From the NCBI GenBank assembly GCA_009823505.1, contig VZQC01010985.1, forward strand, positions 496,718 through 560,717: a stretch of DNA of 64,000 nt, in the 5' to 3' direction. The translations under genes and the position numbers were made by a program. Below, one piece after another: positions 44,767 through 56,090 of this stretch (positions are counted from its first letter, which is position 1; every line of letters starts with the position of its first letter). The notes under the pieces were generated by a model. That model was given only the letters and a program-made list of their open reading frames with translations, made no database searches and was not told the origin of the DNA. Source of the stretch: Rhizomys pruinosus. Lineage: Eukaryota; Chordata; Mammalia; Rodentia; Spalacidae.

Positions 44767-45740
44767 GCACTACTGTGTAGGAGAGTGTGAGTCTTTCCAG
44801 CTCATTTTAAGACTGTGTAGAGAATGACTGGCAGTGGTGGGGTCAGTGGGGAAAGGCAGATAAGCCTGGCAGAGAGACAGAAAGTGTATCTGTGACCCCA
44901 GCAGAAGTTTAGGGTGGTCCAGACCAGGAAATTCTTATGAGAAATTAGGAGAGGAAGAACTGCATGAGTTTTGAAGCCCCGAATACCCTGGTGGCAGCGA
45001 TGCTGGGTCACCAGCCAGCTATTCCAATTATTCATAGAAATCAATTTCATTCCACAGACACTCAGATAAAACTCAGGTTGCCAGCTGACAGTAATGGATG
45101 AGAAGCTTAGAGTGAAGAGATAAGAAGGGGCCCATAGTGAGGTGATTGGGTAGGGCTTTGCTGGCTGGGGGCGGTACTGTTAGAGGTTATCATAACATCC
45201 CTCCAAATAGCAAAGGCTCAGCGCTAGCCTGCTCAACTATGATCTGTGAAGAGAGGTACAAGCAGGCCCTTCCTTTGGCCTATACTGTGAAGCCTGATCG
45301 AGGGTCCTTGGGCATTATTCCCACCATCAGGGAGAAATTGGCTTGATCTTGCCAGAGGTGGAGGGCAAGACAATGAAGCAGAGTGTCATGAGTTTCCAAC
45401 GTTGACCTTTTGGGAGCCTTAAGTCCACGAATCATATTTTGTATGAAGCATTAGGAAAAGAATGGTCCATTTGCAGCACTGGAGTGCTAAGAGGAAGACA
45501 GAGAGATGCTAGCCTCATTTGATCTGAGCAGGCCCAGAAGGGCTGGGTCCCCTTCACATCTGCTTGCAAAAATCCCAGGGAAGCTCTCCTCCAGAGACAA
45601 AAGAGAAGAGATGGTGAGGAAGTGAGGTGTGGCTAGGGGAGGAGAAAGGCATTCAGAGACACTGTGGTCCCAGAGCAAGGTAGGAAAAGGAGAGAGTAAG
45701 GATTAGGCATTATCCCCAGAACAACTCGCAATCACCTCGT
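44767..45740. other. Low-copy stretch
   Basis: No gene or repeat recognised. Confidence 0.35.
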
Positions 45741-45749
45741 TGGGCTCCA

Positions 45750-45932
45750 CTTTGAGAGTTTCACAAGAATTAGCCAGTGCCATTCTCATAACCACTCTCA
45801 CTTTATACCAGAGAAGACCAAGGGCCTGCTGTGAACTTTCCCAAAGTCACTCACATACCAAGTGGCTTTCAGACCTGTTATTATAGATGAAAAACTGAAA
45901 CTCAAAGAAGTGGTTTACCCACAATCCCATTT
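45750..45932 (+). mobile_element. MIR-like relic(s)
   Basis: CATTCTCATAACCACTCTCA, AACTTTCCCAAAGTCACTCA, then TTATAGATGAAAAACTGAAA with CTCAAAGAAGTGGTTTACCC: one or two MIR copies, the last next to a B3 insertion. Confidence 0.5.
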
Positions 45933-46187
45933 AAGAAAAGTGGCAGGGGCTAGAGAGATGGTCTAGCAGTTAAGAGTGCCGACTGCTCTTGCAGAGGACC
46001 TGGGTTCGATTCCGAGCACCCACATGGCAGCTGAGAACCGTCTTTAACTCCAGTTCCAGGGGAATCCGACACCCTCTTCTGCCCTTCACGATACAGGTGC
46101 ACAAACTTACATGCAGACAGTACATTCATACACAAAAAAATTAAATAAATAAAAATTTTAAAAAAAGAAAACAAAAGAAAAGTGGCA
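45933..46187 (+). mobile_element. B3 SINE with 13-bp TSD
   Basis: Element 45946-46174 with A-box (TAGCAGTTAAG) and B-box (GGTTCGATTCC). TSD AAGAAAAGTGGCA at 45933-45945 and 46175-46187. No 17-bp duplication. Confidence 0.93.
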
Positions 46188-48277
46188 AAGCTGACAGGAG
46201 GATTCACATGTCTGTCATTTCACCTCTAGATCTTCCCTGGTGGAGCTAGTTGTCTTCTTCAGAGGAAGACAGAACTGAGGGCAGTCCCACCCCACCAGCT
46301 CAATCAGCTTCTCCTCATAGCCACAGGTTGAGGCAGCTGGAGGTTGGCCCAAGAGGCCTCATCTACCAACACTCAGGACTGGGTGTAGATAGTACTATTT
46401 ATCTCTGCAGAGAGTTCAAGAGTTTATTCTGATCCAAGCAGTGAGATGTGTGGTGCCCTTCTTGGAGGGCGTCCAGAGACAGTATAGATGTGAGGCACTT
46501 CCTACTCTTCCCTCCAGCATGTGCTTCTCTGCACATCCTACTATCCCCAGCAGGAAACTTCCTAGATGGAGCCCTCCTACACAGGGACCAAGTCCAGTGG
46601 AAAAAAACTAGATTGAGCTTGAGCTCTGGCCAGCAAGACAACAGGCTGGTAGGAATGTCACTGTTCAGGAGTGGGTTTTCCTGGCTCTACCACCTTTTAG
46701 CTGTTTGATCTCAGACATGATACTTCTGTCCTCCAAACCTCAGTTTAAACTGTGTTATTTATTACAGCTTACCTTAGTACAACTCTACCTTGGGGAGCTG
46801 CTATCAGGGCTAAGACAAGAAAGATCAAATATTCAGTAACTTCACTCGGGGTCTGGCCTATAGCTGGGGCTTTGAAATGACCCCTCCTTTCCTATATGCA
46901 CAGCATTAGTTTGACTCCAATGAATGAAACAAACTTCACTGCATCCCCCAGAGATGGAGCAAGTAGGCTCACTCCCTTCCCCCAGAAGTTCTTAGTGGTC
47001 CTCCTGCTCTGCAGAGGGTAGAGCATACCACACCCCTTTGGCCTAATATTCAAGAGCCTCTTGGGTACCCAGCTCTGGTCTCCAGGCCCCAGGTGACTCA
47101 CTATCCCTGAACAAAGCAAGCCCTATCTTCATCATCCAGGGCATCCATCAAGGCCTAGATCATCTGCTGCTTCCTCCCCAAAGCCACCCCCACATCCTCA
47201 AGAGGGAATGAGTTACTCGTTCCACTGTGCTCCCACAGTTCTGAACTCATTCTTCTTTGTATTACTGACAGAGATTCCTGTATCTGCCTCCCCAGCAGGT
47301 GAACTCCTGCTAGGCAGCAAGAAGTGTCCTCATTTTCTCAAATGCCTGGCACAAATTTGAAGTTGTCCTCTGATTAGATCCATGAGAAGGGAAGGGGGGG
47401 CTGCACAACTGAAAGTGCAGGCGCTTACCCACACCAGAGTCTGCAAGCCCTTTCCCTCAGCCTCTGGAGCATCTCCCAGGACCCACATGAACCCTGAACA
47501 CCCAGTGGAGACCGCAGTAAAGTGCTATGGTGTCCATGAAAATGTGGGTCAGCTCATCTGGGACACATGCCTCAGTGTGTTGTTTAGTGAGAGGCAAATT
47601 CCCAGCATCAGGAGAGGATACTGGCAGTTAAGTGGCTTGACCTGAGCGTCTATATTCTCAGGGTCCTGATTAAAATCATTTTTGAGATGGGCTGACAACT
47701 GAAGCGAGGAGACTCAGAAATGGAGAGCCCAAGAAAAACACATCCGTGGATGGGGGCTTGTTAGTCCTTAGACTTGTCTCAGGACACAGCCGCCCTTCCC
47801 CTCTCCCTGAGCAGGGATCAAGGCACCCCGAGCAAAACCTAGATTGGCTTCCTTGGGTCTCTGAGGAACCGACCAGGTCTTGGCACATTTAGACCTGTGG
47901 AGTTATTAATGACTCCTGTGTTTGAGGAGAGCTTTGGCTACTACATGAAGCTCTGCANAAACCTACAGTGTAGTGAGCCAAGTTTTTTCTGTTAGGACTG
48001 TTTGAGTCACAGGTAATAGAAATGATATTGAAATGTAAGCATCCAAAAAGTGAGTATATTACTTTATACATCTAAGAAGATCAAAAATGGATGTTCCAGC
48101 CACACAGAGGGAGAGGATACAGATAGCGGTTTGGGGAGATGGCTCTTCATGATCAGGCTTCTGCCTCTCTGGGTGCATTTCATTCTTAGACACAGTATCT
48201 TGCTGCAGTCGGGAAAACAGCACTCAGAAATTTCTCTCAATGGTCCTTTCAGAAGTAAAGGTCTCTCTTGTTCTCTT
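46188..48277. other. Low-copy stretch with MIR-like part and one N
   Basis: A MIR-like piece at 46670-46860 (minus: CCTGGCTCTACCACCTTTTA and CCAAACCTCAGTTTAAACTG on the plus strand). A single undetermined base lies at 47958. No gene is supported. Confidence 0.4.
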
Positions 48278-48526
48278 TTTTTTAATTTTTTTAATTTTAT
48301 TATTTTTGTATGTGTATGAATGTACTGTCTGCATGTAGGTCTGTGCACCCGTGTCATGCAATGACGTAGAGGTCAGAAGAGAGTGTCGGATTCCCCTGGA
48401 ACTGGAGTTCTCCTGGAATTGGAGTTACAGACGGTTCTTAGCCGCCATGTGGGTGCTGGGGGTCGAACCTGGGTCCTCTGCAAGAGCAGTCGGTGCTCTC
48501 AACCGCTAGGCCATCTCTCCAGCCCC
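48278..48526 (-). mobile_element. Young B3 SINE with 17-bp duplication
   Basis: Minus strand: GGGGCTGGAGAGATGGCCTA head, GGTTCGACCCCC B-box, duplicated AACTCCAATTCCAGGAG / AACTCCAGTTCCAGGGG, ACATGCAGACAGTACATTC and an A/T-rich tail. No clean TSD found. Confidence 0.9.
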
Positions 48527-48555
48527 GAGAGTAGCTCATTTTAATGGTCACCTAG

Positions 48556-51020
48556 TCTAAGCACCTCCTTCTTTTAGAGATGCAGGAGTGAAGCTAGGAA
48601 AGAGTGTTGAGAAGGAGAGGAGCAAAGAACAGGTAAAAGCCTGCACAGTGTGATGGCAGTGAAGACCTGAAACATGATACTCCACTGCAAAATAAAACCA
48701 AGGGTAGTCCTGTTTGTTCTACACTTGGAACGTCCAAAATAACCCATGGCTCTCTGCTGCCCTACGGATGAAAGTCAAGTTGCTATCCTGACTTCCTAGT
48801 CCCCTTGTAATGTGGTTCCTACCAGCCTGTGAACGTGATGTCCTGCAACTCTACACGCAGGACACACAGTACCACTCAGAATCCAGAACAGGCCCTTCTC
48901 CTTTGCTTTTGAGACCTATTGATTTTCTCTTCCTAGGAGACCCTCTCCTTTCCCTCACCTGAATGAATCTAATGACCTTTGGATGTAAACTTAGGCATTA
49001 CTTCCACTGAAAATGCTCCTTGTCCCCTTTGTTCCCTCTCCTTTGTCAGGACAGTCCCATGCAGTCTCAACTGTCAACCTAGGCTAGAGGCTGCAGCATC
49101 TCTCTCCAGTGAGACTGGGCATCTAACACACCAGAATCTGTTCAGCTCCACACCCTCAGTGCCCGGCACACGCTAGAAAGGAATAAGAATGGCCTAGTGA
49201 ACAAACAAATGAACAAATGAAGTATAAAGACAGGAACTCCTGACAGGCAGAAATACTATTGATTCCAGATCCTATGTGAGAAAGAAAGGCTGAATTAAGA
49301 GGAGCTTGAGGAATGGTATGGATTTAGGACAAACAGCAGAGCACAGCTGAGACACGATGGGCAGAAAGAAGTAGTGTTCCACAGGACTGAGAGAAACAAA
49401 ATCCAGTTTATTTACCTAAGCTTTCCTTCTTCATCCACTGATCTTTGTTATTTCTGGAAAACCTTTGAATCACCCAGGCAACATTTGGGAAGAAGAAAAA
49501 TGTATCCAGCACTTCAGCCCAAGTCAGGCATTCCCCACCTCTGTTAGCCCCATGAGGCCTGGACAATCTGGATTCAACAGATGAAGAAGTGGGAGCACTT
49601 GAGGCTGGAGGAATGGAGCATGCAAAGGCTTAGCAGCTAGGGGAGGGTATCGTTCAAGTGGTAGAGAAGAGTCTTGAAGAAAGGAAGAGACAGATCCAAG
49701 AGTGAATAGGAATTTGATAGTGAGAAGCTTGGACAATCATCATGAAAAGCCCCGTACGACGCCATGCGCTCAATTTCATATGTCACAGGTAGATGCAGTT
49801 CACCCTCGGAGAGCCTCAGTCCAGCTTCACTGCCTCCAGGACAATGTCCTTCCTTTCCAGGCTCCACCCAGGCCTGATCCCAGCCTTGCTCTCTGCAGCC
49901 TCCATGTCATCACACACCATCCTCATGTCCTTAACCATCCTATTGCTCTGTACTAGCCCTTCACAGAGAGCCCCTCAGGCCTCTGAATAGCTGTTATTCC
50001 CTCTCTCATGCAGGCTTCAGCAGCCATAGCTCCTTTCCATTTAAACTCCAGCTCCACCCTACATGTCTTAGGTTTGGCAAATCCTGACTTAACCACCAGA
50101 ATCTTTTTCTGGTCAGTCATATCCAGGTATCTCATAACCTTCTACTGCAGAAGATACCGTTCAATACTGTTAATGCTGCATTCTTTGTTTCTTTCTCTCC
50201 CCATAATCCATGTCTTCCTTTTTTGGAAGGGGAATCAAATTAGGCTTATTGAGTGCCTGTTATAAACACATCAGAGAATAAAACAAGGAGCCCTGCCCTT
50301 GTGAAAATTACGGTTTGTTATTACCATTTCACTTACACACTACTTGCGACCTTGGTTGGGCAAGTCAGTGCCTCTTTCTGCATCTGTCACAGCTGCCCAA
50401 TGGGGGAATGAGCAGGTGGGGCTCAGTACACCAAGCCTGGTATACTGCAGATGCTGAGCTGGACACCTGCCCCAACCCACCAACCAGACAGCAGAGAGCA
50501 CTGGAAGCTGGCTTTTAATAATAAAGTACAATGGAAAGAAAGGAGAGGGAGCTGAGTTGCATTGGCTGGTGGGCTACATGAACTGCTCATGTTGCAACTT
50601 GGTTGGGAGGTCTCACTTTGTAGCTTTGCAAGATGTCCTCAAAGCTTTTCATTGTCTAGGTCACATTGCTTTTGAACTGGGCAAGATCAAACTCTTGGAC
50701 AGCTCTGGAGACACCAAAAAAGTTAGATGAAACCCATGCTTCCTGGAGGATTTCCATCCAGCCTCTGCTGTCACAGTTCCCACAATAAATACATCATTCC
50801 TCCTCCATGATCAACCAAATGTGTTTGCTGTTCCAGGTGAAGGTGGGCATAGTCTGATTCTGTGGGTCCACAATATAGAGTCTGAGTGAGAACATTGGCA
50901 GGAAAGTCACTCTGCCCAATGTGGCATCCCATTAGTATTCTGGGGAGTCTCTGGGATTGAAGGTTCTGGTCCGGGGTCACCTCCTAATGCACTAAGTCTT
51001 CAGTTAAAACATGCTTGCAG
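48556..51020. other. 2.5-kb low-copy stretch
   Basis: No repeat firmly identified and no gene supported. Frames at 49524-49990 and 50008-50265 are short and lack domains. Confidence 0.4.
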
Positions 51021-51190
51021 TGGAGTATAGTGGCACACGCCTTTAATATCAGCACTCAGGAGGCAAAGGCAGGTGGATCTCTGTAAGTTCAAGGCCAGCC
51101 TGGTCTACATATCAAGTTCCAGGCCAGCTGGGGCTACCTTGTCTCAAAAAGACCAAAAAAAAAAAAAAGAAAAGAAAAGAAAAAGAGAGA
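51021..51190 (+). mobile_element. B1 SINE
   Basis: AGTGGCACACGCCTTTAATA to GGGGCTACCTTGTCTC, missing about 12 bases near the 3' end of the body, then an (A)n(AAAAG)n tail. Confidence 0.9.
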
Positions 51191-51437
51191 CATGTTTGCC
51201 CTAGGGATTTGTATTATGGCCAGAAGGCAGTGAAGTTCCCAGGAACTTCAGAGCATGCTCTGGCTAACCCACGGCTCTGCCAATGACCATCAGTCTCATT
51301 GCTCAGTCATCACTACACAGTATCGCCTCCATGAGGCTAAAGGAGACCATGTCTTTTCTCTGCTGTCTGTGCCTGACACAAAACCTGATAGATGGCAGGT
51401 GCTTAAAAATGTTGACTGATAATTAAAGAGGTACTTA

Positions 51438-51689
51438 GGGGCTGGAGAGATGGCCTAGCAGTTAAGAGCACCGACTGCTCTTGCAGAGGACCCGGGTTTG
51501 ATCCCCAGCACCCATATGGTGGCAGAGAACCGTCTGAAACTCCAATTCCAGGAGATCTCCAGTTCCAGGGGAATCCGACACCCTCTTCTGACCTCCACTG
51601 CATTGCACAACACAGGTGAACAAACCCACATGCAGACAGTACATTCAAATAAATAAATTAATCAAATAAATAAATAAATAAATAAATGA
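51438..51689 (+). mobile_element. Young B3 SINE with 17-bp duplication
   Basis: GGGGCTGGAGAGATGGCCTA head, GGGTTTGATCCCC B-box, and the duplicated AACTCCAATTCCAGGAG block. (AAAT)n tail. Confidence 0.92.
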
Positions 51690-51707
51690 TGTTCTTGAAG
51701 ATTCCTA

Positions 51708-52308
51708 TGGTTTGGGTATAGTTTGAGTGTGTACCCCTAAAATTTATGTACTTAAAGATTGTCCCTAGTGTAACAATGAAGTGGAGGGATCTTTAAGAGT
51801 TGAGGCCCAGGGCAGGTCATGGGAGCACTGCTCTCAGAAGAGGTGGATGTTCTCAGGGGTCTCTAGTTAGCTCTCACGGATACAGCTTGCTGTAAATAAT
51901 TGCCTGCTATATTTAGCCCCTTCTAAACGTGGCTATTTCCCTTCTAATTTCTCCACCATGTTTCTGACACAGCCAAGGGGATCTTACTCGGATACTAGCA
52001 CTATGCTGTTTAGACCCTGCAACACCAGAATCATGAGCCAAATAAACTTCTTTCCTTTATAAAATGCCCAAACTCAGACATGTTCTTATAACATTTGTCT
52101 TCTTTCTTTCTTTCTTTCTTTTTTTTTTTTTTTGGTATTTTCAAGATAGGGTCTCCCTGTAGCCCCAGCTGGCCTGCAACTCACTCTGTAGACCAGGCTG
52201 GCCTTGAACTCACAAAGAGCAGCCTGCCTCTGCCTCCTGAGTGCTAGGATTAAAGGCGTGCGCCACCACGCCCAGCTCTCTTATAACAATTTAAAACAGA
52301 CTAGTACA
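51708..52308 (+). mobile_element. Old MaLR (MST/MLT1-type) LTR split by a B1
   Basis: TATGGTTTGGGTATAGTTTG start, GAGCCAAATAAACTTCTTTC poly(A) segment, and an end AAACAGACTAGTACA found beyond the B1 insertion. Confidence 0.7.
52084..52288 (-). mobile_element. B1 SINE with 10-bp TSD
   Basis: Full-length minus B1 between TSD copies TCTTATAACA at 52084-52093 and 52279-52288, with a (TTTC)n and T-run tail. It sits inside the MaLR LTR, close to its 3' end. Confidence 0.93.
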
Positions 52309-52535
52309 AAGACCTTGAAGGAAAACAGTTTTGGAACATTTGAATCAGTCTTTGTAGGCAGATCCCTGTTTGATGACACCATCAAATCTTCAGTCAAGTG
52401 ACAAAGCCCAGAAAAGAATTCCCTGTGTGATTAGATTTTCATGGAAAGCAGAGAAGGGCAAAGTCTTATGTCTGAGTCTGCCCGTTTGACAGGGCAGGGA
52501 AGGGCTCCAGACCAGCATGAGCAGGACAGACACAG
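52309..52535. other. Flank of the 54-bp array
   Basis: Low-copy DNA. The open frames of both strands extend from here into the tandem array. Confidence 0.4.
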
Positions 52536-52805
52536 GGTAAGCAGCTGTAGTGCAGCTGAGCCATCTGTGCCTCCGAAGAGGTCTTACCAGGTAAGCAGCT
52601 GTAGTGCAGCTGAGCCATCTGTGCCTCCGAAGAGGTCTTACCAGGTAAGCAGCTGTAGTGCAGCTGAGCCATCTGTGCCTCCGAAGAGGTCTTACCAGGT
52701 AAGCAGCTGTAGTGCAGCTGAGCCATCTGTGCCTCCGAAGAGGTCTTACCAGGTAAGCAGCTGTAGTGCAGCTGAGCCATCTGTGCCTCAGAAGAGGTCT
52801 TACCA
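52536..52805. repeat. 54-bp minisatellite, 5 copies
   Basis: Exactly five 54-bp units start at 52536, 52590, 52644, 52698 and 52752. The first four look identical and the fifth differs by one base (CTCAGAAG instead of CTCCGAAG). As 54 is divisible by three and no stop falls in several frames, it gives open frames of 155 codons (plus, repeat unit SSCSAAEPSVPPKRSY) and 158 and 124 codons (minus). Each unit has two CAGCTG E-boxes and one CATCTG. Each unit junction reads CTTACCAGGTAAG, a splice-donor-like word in both directions. No homology supports a gene. Confidence 0.97.
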
Positions 52806-53026
52806 AACCTGGGAGGGTGTGGAAACCCCAAAGGCCACACAAGGGCAACATAGAAAGATTTGCCACTCGCTCATCTCCTTATTCCTTCACAAGACAGAAA
52901 TCAATTGAATGCCAACTGTGTTTCTATTGTGAATAAACGGGATTCAGCATCTGGGATATTCGGCTGTGTGTTTTTAGCTAAGATGTCTTGAATGGATGTC
53001 TCCCATCTCCAAAGAGTCTGTAACAT
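52806..53026. other. Low-copy flank
   Basis: Contains GTGAATAAACGG near 52930, a lone AATAAA. Nothing else is recognised. Confidence 0.35.
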
Positions 53027-53239
53027 TTTGTACATTCTTTTTTTTTTTTTTTTTTATTTTTGACTTTTCAGAGAGAGGTCCCCCTGGAGCCCCAGCTGTC
53101 CTGGAAATCACTCTGTAGACCAGGCTAGCCTTGCTCATCACAAAGATCCACCTGCCCTGCCTCCCGATTGCTAGGAGTAAAGGTGTGTGCCCACCACACA
53201 GGCTTTATTTATTTATTTATTTTAGTTTGTACATTCTTT
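53027..53239 (-). mobile_element. B1 SINE with 14-bp TSD and 5' filler
   Basis: TSD TTTGTACATTCTTT at 53027-53040 and 53226-53239. The B1 body ends near 53203, and about 22 bases of TTTATTTA-type filler separate its 5' end from the right TSD. Confidence 0.9.
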
Positions 53240-53919
53240 AAGGACTGGAGCTTATTTCTACCTCCTCTCCAATCCCCAACACCCTGGTAATAAACATTAA
53301 ACCCTTCACACTAAGTGAGTCTCTAAGTAATCTATATAGAAGCACAGGGTAGATATGATTATCAGCCACACTCAGAGTCTGATCACTTAAGCAGTTTAGC
53401 ATAACTTTGGTCCAATTCTAATGTGTTTTTAACACTTACATCTGAATCAGGTAGACCCAAAGGAGCAAACCCCAGTTCATCAAGTCAATCCTTCTGCCTC
53501 TAGAACATACTGAGGCCCAGGCTAAGTCACATTGCTCTACTGGCAATGGAAAGCAAAAGTGTGAGAGTTAGAAAGCTTGGGTGTGGCTGGACTCAGCAAC
53601 CAGCCCCTGTGGTGTGAGACGCCATGGGAATTTCCACTGGCAGCAGTTTAGAACTCTGTCATTTGATCTTCTCAATAACTTGAGAGTTGAGCAAAGCTGT
53701 CTTTATTTGACAAAGCGGCACTGAGGCTTAGAGAATTCAAGTGGTGTATTCAAGACCACAAGCTGGTGGGTGGTAGACAGGAATTTGAGCCCAAGTGTGT
53801 TCAGACCTCTTCTTCCCCATCAGTGTCCCTAAGGAGCATGCTCCAGATGCCACTGTGCTGTGTCTGACAGAGCACCAGAGCTGAGCGGATTCATGAACTG
53901 ATGGCCTCTTTGCAGTTAC
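53240..53919. other. Low-copy stretch with MIR-like part
   Basis: MIR-like segment at 53655-53795 (plus): TGACAAAGCGGCACTGAGGC, TTCAAGACCACAAGCTGGTG. No gene. Confidence 0.45.
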
Positions 53920-54185
53920 TCCCTGATGGATTTTTCTATTTTATTTATTTTTCTATGTGTATGAATGTACTGTCTGCATGCAGGTTTGTGTACCCGTGTC
54001 GTGCCAGGCCATGGAGGTCAGAAGAGGGTGCCGGATTCCCCTGGAACTGGAGTTCTCCTGGAATTGGAGTTACAGACGGTTCTTAGCCGCCATATGGGTG
54101 CTGGGGATCAAGCCCAGGTCCTCTGCAAGAGCAGTCGTTGCTTTTAACCGCTAGGCTATCTCTCCAGTCCCATCCCTGATGGATT
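53920..54185 (-). mobile_element. Young B3 SINE with 13-bp TSD and 17-bp duplication
   Basis: Element 53933-54172. TSD TCCCTGATGGATT at 53920-53932 and 54173-54185. Carries the duplicated GGAGTT / GGAATTGGAGTT block in minus orientation. Confidence 0.94.
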
Positions 54186-54599
54186 ATTAACTGGCTCTTT
54201 TACCCACAGCATCAATGGGCCAAAGACCAAAAAGAGGACATGAAAGCTGGGTGGAGAATAGGGGTGAGTGGGAGAGACAGCGCAGAGGAGAACATCATCT
54301 CAGGATCCATCACCAGGGCCAGTTCACCCTGGACTCTCAGTCCTGTCCGATCTGCCTGTGGATGAAGATCCCATCTGAAAATCTCTCTTGCTGACAACCT
54401 GTCAGTCACTCTCCAGGGTGAGCTGCTTCCCAGGCTCCTCTGGCCTCAGAGCCTGCTGGGCCCCAACCAAATGTGTAGTACATAGTCAAGTTCTGACAGA
54501 GATAAGAAGCAGCCACTCAGATGTGGGTTCTTGACAGACCCATGTGTCAGCATTGAGGAAGTCTGCTATGCTTTAAGCCATCTCTGGATCTCCACCCTA
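54186..54599. other. Low-copy stretch
   Basis: No repeat or gene recognised. Confidence 0.35.
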
Positions 54600-54806
54600 A
54601 ATTCTTTTTTCAATTTTCATTTTATGTGTATGAGTATATTGCACCTGTGTTGTACAATGCCTATAAAGAATAGAAGAAAGCATCAGATCCCCTGGAACTG
54701 GAGTTACAGATGGTTGTTAGCCACAATGTGGGTGCTGGGATTCAAACCTGGGTCCTCTTGAAGAGCAGCCAGAACTCTTAAGCACTGAGTCAACTCTCCA
54801 TCCCCA
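54600..54806 (-). mobile_element. B3-class SINE, diverged
   Basis: Minus: GGGGATGGAGAGTTGACTC head, CCAGGTTTGAATCCCAGCA, CTCCAGTTCCAGGGGATCTG, and an AAAATGAAAATTG tail. Confidence 0.82.
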
Positions 54807-55873
54807 GCCCGTGCCAAATTCTTAAAACTCTTTTCAAAGCCTTTCTAGAGTTACTATGTGTACAGGACATGACTACAGGCCAACATTTCTCCTTTGGCTT
54901 CATCCTCATCTCAGGTTGAGTCAGGAGCTCCTGTCCCCCTAGCTTGCTGGCTTGGCTTTCTTGGACATCACATACCCTGCCTCTATCACATCCTGTTGGC
55001 CCCATGAGCACCGAGACTTGACAGAAAGGAGGTAAAGAAGAACCCAGGTCATACTGCAGAGGTCAAGTCCAGAGAGAAGGGAGAGCCCTTGCTGCCAATT
55101 AATGTCTTCTCACTTGCTCTCAGGGAACTGTTGGGTGATCTTGCTATGGAACTTCCATGTCAACGGACATCTACTAATGCCCACTCCAGAGTGGGACTGG
55201 TCTGGGCTGCTGGTCTCAGATATGAACAAGCTCCTGAAGGGCTTCTAGATGCCAGGGATTCAACTTAGCAAATAAATTATCAGGGCCTAGAGTGAAAACC
55301 ACTTTTGAGAGGGTGGGGAACCCCAGGGCAAAAGGAAGACCTAACGAAGCAAACTGTACTGCTGAAAAGACCAGGTACCTGACCACAGAGCTGAATTGGG
55401 TCATAGCTGCTATGCTTCACCAGACTTGTAAATCACAGTCACAATGACACTGCCTTCTTGGTGCTGGTCTGAGGATTGTGGCTCAGGTGTGTCAGATACC
55501 AGCAGAGCCAGGACAAGCTCCACAGAGGAGGCAGTGCTAGAGGAAGGACAGACCTGCTCCTTTCTCAAACAGGAAGAGGGCATGTGACCATGAGTACAGC
55601 TAAGAACCGCCCCTCCATCCAGGCAATACCTCTCCAGAGAAGCCATACAGAGTGCCCAGGTCTGTCCCTCTGCAGTGAGTTCATGAGCTATTTGTGAGGA
55701 TGAGGTTGTCTCACTCACTGTGGCATCTATAGTGCCTGCTGGCTGGGGCACCAGTGAACTCATACAAGAATAGCTACTGAATGGCAAAGAAGAGGAGAAA
55801 TGGCTAAGGAAGAGAGGAAACAGAAAGGAGCTGATATGTAGAGCCCCACTTGTGCCAGGCACCTGCCAGGTTG
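54807..55873. other. Low-copy stretch
   Basis: A 150-codon minus-strand frame (55410-55862) is serine-rich with no recognised domain and is overlapped by a plus-strand frame. No gene is supported. Confidence 0.35.
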
Positions 55874-55997
55874 CACATGGACAATCAGGCTAGTTACCCC
55901 ACAGTATGCTGTCATGCATAGTGCTGTTTCTATTTCACATGGACAATCAGGCTAGTTACCCCACAGTATGCTGTCATGCATAGTGCTATTTCCATTT
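55874..55997. repeat. 62-bp tandem duplication
   Basis: Units 55874-55935 and 55936-55997 begin CACATGGACAATCAGGCTAG and differ at about three bases near their ends. The second passes into MIR-like sequence (CATTTTACAAATGAAGAAAT). Confidence 0.95.
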
Positions 55998-56090
55998 TAC
56001 AAATGAAGAAATTAGAGCTCATATCGGACCTGGGCTTGGGCAGAGGTCAGGCAGTGAGAAGGTAGTAACCCAGTGATTCCATGATTCCAC
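55985..56090 (+). mobile_element. MIR-like relic
   Basis: TTCCATTTTACAAATGAAGA, AATTAGAGCTCATATCGGAC and GGCAGAGGTCAGGCAGTGAG match the MIR core and 3' part. Confidence 0.55.

Noticed and set aside
52536..52805. CRISPR-like array
   Set aside because: Direct repeats have no unique spacers and the DNA is mammalian; it is a minisatellite.
52390..52908. 155-, 158- and 124-codon open frames over the 54-bp array
   Set aside because: Unit length is a multiple of three and several frames lack stops, so long frames on both strands are expected; no homology and no splice context outside the repeat.
55410..55862. 150-codon minus-strand frame
   Set aside because: Low-complexity serine-rich start and no known domain; opposite strand also open.
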